From NCBI RefSeq assembly GCF_001905005.1, contig NZ_LWKZ01000001.1, positions 561,775 through 625,774 of the forward strand: DNA of 64,000 bases. Direction: 5' to 3'. The position numbers were made by a program, and so were the translations under genes. The notes under the pieces were generated by a model. It was not told the DNA's origin. It saw only the letters and a program-made list of their open reading frames with translations, and did not search any database. Within the stretch, counting starts at the first letter, position 1; each line of letters begins with the position of its first letter. The stretch is from Streptomyces sp. CB02923 (lineage in GTDB: Bacteria; Actinomycetota; Actinomycetes; Streptomycetales; Streptomycetaceae). This document shows positions 58,177 through 64,000 of this stretch, piece after piece.

Positions 58177-58573
58177 GGAGGGCACGCCCTGGAGCCTACC
58201 GGCGTACGGTGTAGGTGTTGTGCCCGCAAGGGCATGGACAGATCTAAATGGTCTAGTCCACAATGAATGGGTATCGCACCCCGCTCAGGGCGGCCTCCGG
58301 GCCCCGCGGTACCGGCACCAAGTCTTCGAGAACCTCCAGATACCTCCGCTCTCCCCGCACAGGAGAGTGGATAGAGGCCCAAGCGCTCTCTGCCCTGACT
58401 GCGCGGCGGCCTCCGGTCGACCGGCCTCTGGGCGGGTGCGTGTTCCTGCCGCACGTGGGGCGCCTCCCGCCGCCGGGCCGGCCGATGAAGCTCCGGGCTG
58501 CGGTGCCGGACAGGTTGAGGGTCCTGTCCCGGCGCCGCGGCCCGCGGGTGTTTCCGGGCCCGTCCGGCCCCCG
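58177..58573. other. 397-base gene-free stretch upstream of the sensor kinase
   Basis: Between the kinase start (minus) and the SIS gene stop (minus). Contains the dre-like site at 58247-58262 with AT-rich surroundings, probably the kinase promoter. Open frames here (both strands) lack codon bias and ribosome sites. Short direct and inverted GC repeats are seen, but no RNA gene. Confidence 0.5.
58247..58262. promoter_or_regulatory. dre-like DasR binding site before the PdtaS-like kinase gene
   Basis: AATGGTCTAGTCCACA matches 13 of 16 positions of the published DasR consensus ACTGGTCTAGACCACT as I recall it. It is located 71-86 bases upstream of the kinase start codon. Confidence 0.6.
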
Positions 58574-59683
58574 TCAGTGGGTTTCCGTGACCTTCGCGAG
58601 GGAGCGGGGCGCGTCAGGGTCCTGGCCGCGGGCGAGGGTCACCTCGTAGGCCAGCATCTGGAGAGGAAGGATCTCCAGGACGGGCTGCAGTTCCTCGGCC
58701 ACCCCGTCGGTCGGCAGCGCGAAGCCCGCCGCGGCCCGGCCGACCTCGGCGTGGCTGCCGATGACCACCAGGTCGGCGCCCCGGTCACGCAGCCGCTCCA
58801 GTACGGGCCGCAGCGCCTCGCCCCCCTTGCCGTCGGTGACGATCGCGATCACCGGGGAGATGTTGTCGACCATGGCGAGCGGGCCGTGCAGGAGGTCGGC
58901 GCCGGAGTAGGAGAGGGCCGGGATGTAGCTGGTCTCCATGAGCTTCAGGGCCGCTTCCTTGGCGGTCGGATAGCCGTAGCCCCGTGAGGTGAGCACCATC
59001 CGCTCCGCGAAGCGGTAGCGGGCGGCGAGGGCCTTGACCTCGTCGTGGCGGGCGAGGACGGACTCGGCGAGGTCCGGCAGCGCCTTCGCGGCCAGGTCGC
59101 CGGCGGCCCGCGGGCCGGGGTGGCCCCAGCTGTCGCGCAGGCCGTCGACGAAGAGGTAGAGGGCGAGGAGTTCGGCGGTGTACGTCTTCGTGGCGGGCAG
59201 GGCGCGCTCCGGGCCGGCCAGTACGTCGAGGTGGAACTCGCTGACACCGGCCAGCGCCGACCCGGCGTTGTTGGTCACCGCGAGGGTGATCGCGCCGGCC
59301 TCGCGGGCGGCCCTGGTGGACGCGACGAGGTCGGGTGATCCACCGGACTGGCTGACCGTGACGACGAGGCAGTCCCTGAGGTCGGGCCGCGCGCCGTAGG
59401 CGGTGGTGGTGGACATGGAGGTGAGGCCGCAGGGTTTGCCGAGCCGTATTTCGAACAGGTACTTGGCGTACAGCGCCGCGTTGTCCGACGTACCGCGCGC
59501 GGTGAACAGGACGAACCGCGGCCGGCGGGCGGCGACCTGCTCGGCGACGGCGCGGATGCGCGATGCGCCCTCGTCGAGGATGCGGCGCAGGACGTCGGGC
59601 TGTTCGGCCATCTCGGCGGCCATGTGGCGGCCGGGCCGTTCGTCGGACGTGTCGTTCGGTGTGCGGTTCTCCGTGCCGGACAT
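58574..59683 (-). CDS. SIS-domain sugar isomerase/deaminase (AgaS / GlmS-C-like)
   Basis: A 369-residue protein from the ATG at 59683, with GGGAGG 8 bases upstream. Two SIS domains: ~50-185 (RFVLFTARGTSDNAALYAKYLFE, VVTVSQSGGSPDLVASTRAA) and ~215-355 (MVLTSRGYGYPTAKEAALKLMETSYIPALSYSGADLLHGPLA). There is no N-terminal glutaminase domain, so it does not make GlcN-6-P from glutamine. Proteins of this build include the alternative GlcN-6-P deaminase NagB-II and AgaS. It is divergent from nagB. Confidence 0.9.
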   Translation of the reverse strand: MSGTENRTPNDTSDERPGRHMAAEMAEQPDVLRRILDEGASRIRAVAEQVAARRPRFVLFTARGTSDNAALYAKYLFEIRLGKPCGLTSMSTTTAYGARPDLRDCLVVTVSQSGGSPDLVASTRAAREAGAITLAVTNNAGSALAGVSEFHLDVLAGPERALPATKTYTAELLALYLFVDGLRDSWGHPGPRAAGDLAAKALPDLAESVLARHDEVKALAARYRFAERMVLTSRGYGYPTAKEAALKLMETSYIPALSYSGADLLHGPLAMVDNISPVIAIVTDGKGGEALRPVLERLRDRGADLVVIGSHAEVGRAAAGFALPTDGVAEELQPVLEILPLQMLAYEVTLARGQDPDAPRSLAKVTETH

Positions 59684-59913
59684 CCTGACCGCCTCCCGCG
59701 GGCCGACCGTGCCCGCGTACCGATGCCGCGGCGCCCGGTGCCCCCCAGTCGACCACGCGGCTCCCCGCCCCCGCCACCGCGCCCCTCCGGCCACGTCCCC
59801 GGCGAGCCGCCCCCGGCTCCCCCGCCCGCGCCCTCCCCGGCCCCCGGGATTCGCCGTCTGTTCAGGTGCGGGCCGCCTGATGTCACCGGGGGCGGTGGGG
59901 CGGCCTCTGGTAG

Positions 59914-59929
59914 ATTGGTCTATACCACA
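59914..59929. promoter_or_regulatory. dre-like DasR binding site before nagB
   Basis: ATTGGTCTATACCACA matches 13 of 16 consensus positions, including GGTCTA and ACCAC. It lies 31 bases upstream of the nagB GTG and 230 bases upstream of the divergent SIS gene, as in S. coelicolor where DasR controls nagB. Confidence 0.8.
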
Positions 59930-59960
59930 CGAGTCCATTCTCCAGATCGGCAGGCACAGC

Positions 59961-60743
59961 GTGGAAGTTGTCATCGTCCCGGACGCCAAGGCAGGCGGCG
60001 AGCTGATCGCGGAGGCCATCGCCACCCTGGTGCGCCGCAAGCCCGAGGCTCTGTTGGGTGTGGCCACTGGATCGACTCCGCTGCCCGTCTACGAAGCGCT
60101 GGCGCGCACGGTCCGCGGCGGTGGCGTGGACGTCTCGCGTGCCCGTATCTGCCAGCTCGACGAGTACGTCGGGCTGCCGGCCGGGCACCCCGAGTCGTAC
60201 CGCTCCGTGGTGCTGCGCGAGGTCGTCGAGCCGCTGGGCCTCGGCGAGGACGCCTTCATGGGGCCGGACGGCAGCGCCGAGGACGTGCAGGCGGCCTGCG
60301 AGGCGTACGACCGTGCGCTGAGCGAGGCCGGCGGCGTGGACCTCCAGCTGCTGGGCATCGGCACCGACGGGCACATCGGCTTCAACGAGCCGTGCTCCTC
60401 GCTCGCGTCCCGTACCCGCATCAAGACGCTGACGCAGCAGACCCGGGAGGACAACGCCCGGTTCTTCGACAGCCTGGAGGAGGTGCCGCACCACGTCATC
60501 ACGCAGGGCATCGGCACCATCCTGGAGGCCCGTCACCTGGTGCTGCTCGCCACCGGCGAGGGCAAGGCGGACGCCGTCGCACAGTCCGTCGAGGGCCCGG
60601 TCTCGGCGCTGGTGCCGGCCTCCGCGCTCCAGCTGCACCCGCACGCCACGGTCGTGGTCGACGAGGCCGCCGCGTCCAAGCTCAAGCTGGCCGACTACTT
60701 CCGCGCCACGTACGCCGCCAAGCCGGAGTGGCAGGGCCTGTAG
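59961..60743 (+). CDS. nagB: Glucosamine-6-phosphate deaminase
   Basis: Converts GlcN-6-P to fructose-6-P and ammonia, feeding chitin sugars to glycolysis. The GTG at 59961 gives 260 residues. Motifs: LGVATGSTPLPVYEAL, RICQLDEYVGL (catalytic Asp), LLGIGTDGHIGFNEPCSS (active-site loop with Asp/His/Glu), and ALQLHPHATVVVDEAAA. Under DasR control through the adjacent dre site. GlcN-6-P itself is the DasR inducer, so NagB sets the signal level. Confidence 0.96.
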   Translation: MEVVIVPDAKAGGELIAEAIATLVRRKPEALLGVATGSTPLPVYEALARTVRGGGVDVSRARICQLDEYVGLPAGHPESYRSVVLREVVEPLGLGEDAFMGPDGSAEDVQAACEAYDRALSEAGGVDLQLLGIGTDGHIGFNEPCSSLASRTRIKTLTQQTREDNARFFDSLEEVPHHVITQGIGTILEARHLVLLATGEGKADAVAQSVEGPVSALVPASALQLHPHATVVVDEAAASKLKLADYFRATYAAKPEWQGL

Positions 60744-60793
60744 GACCGGGGTGGCAGGGCCCGCGGGAAGCCGGGCCGCACACCACCGCACAC

Positions 60794-60835
60794 GACCCGG
60801 CCGGGGCGCCCCCGTGAAGGCGCCCCGGCCGGGTC
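60794..60835 (+). terminator. Strong terminator after nagB
   Basis: GACCCGGCCGGGGCGCC (60794-60810) and its exact complement (60819-60835): a 17-bp stem with an 8-base loop, ~50 bases after the nagB stop. Confidence 0.85.
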
Positions 60836-60872
60836 GGGTCATATCCGCCCGGACCTCTGCCGGGCCGTGTGT

Positions 60873-60914
60873 CCCCTGCCGGGCCGCGGCTCCCCTTCCG
60901 CGGCCCGGCAGGGG
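60873..60914 (-). terminator. Strong terminator after the GH3 gene
   Basis: CCCCTGCCGGGCCGCG (60873-60888) pairs with the complement at 60899-60914, a 16-bp stem with a 10-base loop. It lies directly after the stop of the minus-strand GH3 gene. Confidence 0.85.
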
Positions 60915-60916
60915 TG

Positions 60917-62443
60917 TCACCCACCCGCGATGACCTCGGCGGCGGCGCGGCCGCAGACGCGGGCCGCGCCATGGGTGGCGATGTGCAGGGCCCCGCGCGG
61001 GGGCGCCTGCGGGAGACCCATCTCGACGACCACCGTGTCCGGGCGGGCGACGAGCAGGGCGTCCAGGGCACCCGCCATCCAGGCGTGCCGGTGCACGTCG
61101 CGGACGACGGCGACGATCCGCCGCTCCCCCGCCGCCCGCAGGATCTCCTCGGTCCAGGCGGGCGTGCCGGACTCGGCGGCGAGGGCGTCCCCGTACGTAC
61201 CGGTCTCGGTGCCGGGGACGAGGCGGGCCAGTTCGGCGGCGACGCCCCAGGGGGTCTCGTCGCCGACGGCGATGTTGGCGACGGGCGTGAAGGCCGCGAC
61301 GTAGGCGGGCGAGGTGACCGGCTCGAACGGGCCGTCGCGGGTGATGCGCAGCGCACGGCGGGCCGCGACGAGACCGGCCTCGGGTGCGGGCGCGACCCCT
61401 CCCTGGGGAGCGCCCGCACTCCGGGTCCACCGCGCCAGGGCGCGGACCCGTGCTGCCGCGTCGGCGAGCCGCTTCTCCGACAGCTCGCCGTCGCGCACCG
61501 CCCTCACCAGGGCGTCGCGCAGCCGCAGCACGGTGGCTTCGTCGGCCAGTCCCCCGCCGACGCAGATGGCGTCCGCTCCGGCGGCGATGGCCAGGACACT
61601 GCCCCGCTCGATGCCGTACGTCGCGGAGATGGCCTGCATCTCCATGCCGTCGGTGACGATCAGGCCGTCGAAGCCGAGGCCGCCTTCGGAGGCGGGGGCG
61701 CGCAGCAGGCCGGTGAGCACGTTGCGGCTGAGGGTGGCGGGCAGCGTGCCGTCCAGGGCCGGGAGCAGGATGTGCGCGCTCATCACGGCCTTGGTGCCGG
61801 CGGCGATGGCGGCCCGGAAGGGCACCAGCTCGCGTTCCTGGAGGGTGCGCAGCTCGGCGGCGATGTGCGGCACGTCGTGGTGGGAGTCGACGGCGGTGTC
61901 CCCGTGGCCGGGGAAGTGCTTGGCGCAGGCGGCGACGCCGGCGGACTGGAGTCCTTCGACGTAGGCGGCGGTGTGCCGGGCGACCAGGCCGGGGTCGGCG
62001 CCGAACGAGCGGACGCCGATGACCGGGTTGGACGGGTTGGAGTTGACGTCGGCGGACGGCGCCCAGTTCAGGTTGACGCCGCACTCGGCCAGGCGGCGGC
62101 CGAGTTCGCGGGCGACGTCGTGGGTGAGCCGGGTGTCGTCGACCGCGCCGAGGGCGAGGTTGCCGGGGAAGGAGGAGCCGCCGCGTACTTCGAGGCGGGT
62201 GACGTCGCCGCCCTCCTCGTCGATGGCGACGAGGATGTCCTCGCGTTCGGCCCGCAGCTGGGCGGTGAGCGCGGCGAGCTGTTCGGGTGAGTCGACGTTG
62301 CGGCCGAACAGGCCCACCGAGGCGAGGCCCTCGCCGAGGCGGCGCAGCAGCCAGTCGGGTGCCGAGGTGCCGGTGAAGCCGGGCTGGAGGACGGTGAGGG
62401 CGTCCCGGGTGAGGGTGTCGGCCGGGTGCAGGAGTGTCGTCAT
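60917..62443 (-). CDS. Glycoside hydrolase family 3 protein (beta-N-acetylglucosaminidase type)
   Basis: A ~508-residue protein. The ATG at 62443 is chosen (GAAGGG at 10 bases); an ATG at 62455 overlaps the dasC stop (ATGA). GH3 TIM-barrel motifs: VAIDEEGGDVTRL, VNLNWAPSADVNSNPSNPVIGVRSFG, CAKHFPGHGDTAVDSHHDVP (NagZ-type His/Asp general-base loop) and LIVTDGMEMQAI (nucleophile Asp). No signal peptide, so it acts in the cytoplasm on imported chitosugars. A C-terminal GH3-C-like domain is present. Last gene of the dasBC operon. Confidence 0.93.
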   Translation of the reverse strand: MTTLLHPADTLTRDALTVLQPGFTGTSAPDWLLRRLGEGLASVGLFGRNVDSPEQLAALTAQLRAEREDILVAIDEEGGDVTRLEVRGGSSFPGNLALGAVDDTRLTHDVARELGRRLAECGVNLNWAPSADVNSNPSNPVIGVRSFGADPGLVARHTAAYVEGLQSAGVAACAKHFPGHGDTAVDSHHDVPHIAAELRTLQERELVPFRAAIAAGTKAVMSAHILLPALDGTLPATLSRNVLTGLLRAPASEGGLGFDGLIVTDGMEMQAISATYGIERGSVLAIAAGADAICVGGGLADEATVLRLRDALVRAVRDGELSEKRLADAAARVRALARWTRSAGAPQGGVAPAPEAGLVAARRALRITRDGPFEPVTSPAYVAAFTPVANIAVGDETPWGVAAELARLVPGTETGTYGDALAAESGTPAWTEEILRAAGERRIVAVVRDVHRHAWMAGALDALLVARPDTVVVEMGLPQAPPRGALHIATHGAARVCGRAAAEVIAGG

Positions 62444-62451
62444 GGCGCGCG

Positions 62452-63282
62452 TCATCCCTTCACTGCGCCGGCGGTCAGTCCGCTGACGGCCTTGCGCTGG
62501 AGGAACAGGAACAGGACCAGGATCGGTACGGCGAAGATGGAGGCCGCTGCCATGGTGGCGCCCCAGTCGTCGCCGAACTGGCTCTGGAACTGCGAGAGCC
62601 ACAGCGGCAGTGTGCCCTTGTCCGGCTCCTTGTTGAGTACCAGCACCATCGGGAATTCGTTCCACGCGGTGATGAAGCCGAACAGCGAGGTGGCCATCAG
62701 GCCGGGCGCCAGCAGCGGGAAGATCACCTTCACGAACGCCTGCCGGCGGGTGCAGCCGTCCACCATCGCGGACTCCTCCAGCTCCTTGGGCACGGCGGCG
62801 ACGTAGCCGCGCAGCGTCAGGAGGGTGAAGGGCAGCACCATGAGCATGTAGAAGAAGGTCAGCGGCACCAGGCTGTTCAGCATGTCGGCGTCGCGCACGA
62901 TCATGTAGATCGAGATGACCAGGACCTCCCAGGGCGCCATCTGGGCGATCATGAAGGTCAGGATGATGCCCTTGCGGCCCTTGAAGCGCATCCGGGCGAT
63001 GGCGAAGGACCCGCACAGGGCGATCAGCAGCGAGAGGCCGACCGCCAGCACGGTGACGGTGACGGAGTTGCCGACGAGGGTCCAGAAGTTCGGGGCGTTC
63101 ACGGCGGTCGTGAAGTGTTCGAAGGTGCCGTGGAACGGGAACCACACCGGGTCCTCGGTGATGATGTCGCGGTTCGGCTTGAAGGCCGTGGTGAACATCC
63201 AGTACACGGGGAAGACGAAGCCGATGGCGAGCACGATCGCCGTCGCGTTGGGCCAGATGCGGCCGAGCAGTGAGCGGTTCAC
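62452..63282 (-). CDS. dasC: Chitosugar ABC transporter permease DasC
   Basis: A 276-residue MalG-type permease from the GTG at 63282, GGAGG 7 bases upstream; start overlaps the dasB stop (GTGA). Six helices, EAA loop AVPKELEESAMVDGCTRRQAFVKVIFPLLAP (~170-195). With DasB it forms the membrane channel that imports N,N'-diacetylchitobiose delivered by DasA. The ATPase MsiK is encoded elsewhere. Name based on similarity and on the neighbouring nagB/GH3 order. Confidence 0.93.
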   Translation of the reverse strand: MNRSLLGRIWPNATAIVLAIGFVFPVYWMFTTAFKPNRDIITEDPVWFPFHGTFEHFTTAVNAPNFWTLVGNSVTVTVLAVGLSLLIALCGSFAIARMRFKGRKGIILTFMIAQMAPWEVLVISIYMIVRDADMLNSLVPLTFFYMLMVLPFTLLTLRGYVAAVPKELEESAMVDGCTRRQAFVKVIFPLLAPGLMATSLFGFITAWNEFPMVLVLNKEPDKGTLPLWLSQFQSQFGDDWGATMAAASIFAVPILVLFLFLQRKAVSGLTAGAVKG

Positions 63283-64000
63283 AGCTCGTCCTCCTCTTGC
63301 TTCAGGGTCAGCCGCAGGTAGTACGCGGTCATGGCGAGCAGTACGACGATCGTCAGGAGCGAGATGGCCGCGCCCATGCCGAAGTGGAGGTTGCCGACGC
63401 CTTCGGTGAAGGCGTAGATCGGCAGGGTCTCGGTGAGCCGGTCCGGGCCGCCCTCGTTGATGGCGAAGATCTGCGGGAACGCCTTGAAGACCCAGATGAT
63501 CTCCAGGAACGTGGTCGCCATGAAGAACGGCTTGAGGAACGGGAAGGTGACGTTGGTGAAGACCTTCCAGGTGCCGGCGCCGTCCATCCGGGCCGCCTCG
63601 TACAGCTCCTTGGGGATGGTCGTGGTCGCGGCGTAGAGGTTCAGGGCCACGAACGGCAGCGACTGCCACACGATCAGTACGGTGATCACGAAGAAGGTGG
63701 ACAGCTGGCTGCCGACCCAGTCGTAGTGGGCCATCGCGTGCCAGCCCAGCTTGTCCAGCACCCAGTTGACGATGCCGTAGCGGGCGTCGAACAGCCACTG
63801 GAAGACGGTGGTGGCGGCGATCACGGGCATCGCCCAGGTCAGGACGAGCGCGACGGACAGCGTCAGGCGCATCCGCTTGCCGAGCCGGGCCAGCAGGAGG
63901 CCGATCAGCACGCCCAGCACCATGATCAGGGTGACGTTGACGGCGGTGAAGACGATGGTGCGGAGGGTGACCCGCCAGAACTGCTCGCCGCCCAGGACCT
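63279..64000 (-). CDS. dasB: Chitosugar ABC transporter permease DasB, 3' part (start beyond window)
   Basis: The frame is open to the window edge; the 5' end lies outside, so at least 239 residues are seen. MalF-type permease: VTLIMVLGVLIGLLLARLGKRMR and EAA loop IPKELYEAARMDGAGTWKVFTNVTFPFLKP. The product forms the membrane pair with DasC. The stop overlaps the dasC start by four bases. dasA and the DasR gene would be expected further on, outside the window. Confidence 0.92.
   Translation of the reverse strand, partial: VLGGEQFWRVTLRTIVFTAVNVTLIMVLGVLIGLLLARLGKRMRLTLSVALVLTWAMPVIAATTVFQWLFDARYGIVNWVLDKLGWHAMAHYDWVGSQLSTFFVITVLIVWQSLPFVALNLYAATTTIPKELYEAARMDGAGTWKVFTNVTFPFLKPFFMATTFLEIIWVFKAFPQIFAINEGGPDRLTETLPIYAFTEGVGNLHFGMGAAISLLTIVVLLAMTAYYLRLTLKQEEDEL

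Noticed and set aside
58263..58649. A 128-codon plus-strand frame in the gap before the sensor kinase gene
   Set aside because: No ribosome site, no third-position bias, and it runs into the SIS gene antisense; it also starts next to the dre-like site.
1..64000. Insertion sequences, integrases, attachment sites, tRNA or rRNA genes
   Set aside because: No transposase or integrase motifs and no tRNA/rRNA-like segment were seen on either strand. A dedicated tRNA scan could still find one I missed.

Overview
The window looks like a Streptomyces (or very close actinomycete) chromosome segment. It is very GC-rich, third codon positions are mostly G/C, GTG starts are frequent, and it carries a WhiB-like protein, ANTAR and STAND regulators, a nickel superoxide dismutase, snapalysin and the das chitosugar transporter. 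No transposase, integrase, CRISPR array, rRNA or tRNA was recognised.

Layout. (1) 1-15.5 kb is mostly conserved gene content: the end of a DUF4097-type protein with its PadR regulator, an SCO6745-type protein, a small HTH gene coupled to a Clp-N protein, a Cys-rich TetR regulator opposite a small membrane protein, an SDR/LysR pair, HutD, a quinone-oxidoreductase-like enzyme, malic enzyme, a glutamate-type ABC transporter, and sodX/sodN. (2) 15.7-27.6 kb is regulatory and accessory: a CheB-CheR-(GAF-ANTAR)x2 run in a presumably non-motile organism, a coupled pair of poorly known genes (one CDP-glycerol-transferase-like), and two divergent STAND ATPases. One STAND protein carries a RHIM-like motif ahead of its NB-ARC; the other is an AfsR/SARP type. 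(3) 28-51.5 kb is a mosaic of small units: LysR/snapalysin, STAS plus GAF-ANTAR plus GNAT, two CrcB channels, a GntR/MFS pair, CorA, a TetR/FAD-monooxygenase pair with an operator over the start codon, a DHA2 efflux pump opposite a WYL regulator, CopA with a CsoR-type operator, an orphan KAS III, glutaminase, a leaderless amidase, a PLP deaminase and a cation/proton antiporter. (4) 51.6-64 kb is again conserved: anti-sigma factor and SigH-type sigma factor, diacylglycerol kinase, WblE, a PdtaS-like kinase, then the N-acetylglucosamine module (SIS protein, nagB, GH3 glucosaminidase, dasC, dasB).

From memory, the order sigH / DAG kinase / wblE / sensor kinase / SIS / nagB / GH3 / dasC / dasB, and separately sodN / glutamate ABC / malic enzyme, matches the S. 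coelicolor SCO5233-SCO5262 neighbourhood. Much of 15.7-51.5 kb would then be an insertion or an expanded variable region relative to that species.

How the genes work together. DasBC import chitosugar, GH3 trims GlcNAc residues, and NagB with the SIS protein feeds GlcN-6-P to glycolysis. A dre-like DasR site lies before nagB, and a second lies before the sensor kinase gene. Tail-to-tail or post-gene gaps repeatedly hold short tandem repeats (16-30 bp units), an unusual recurrent feature here. Many coordinates rest on a choice among several in-frame ATG/GTG codons; the choice is stated where it matters.
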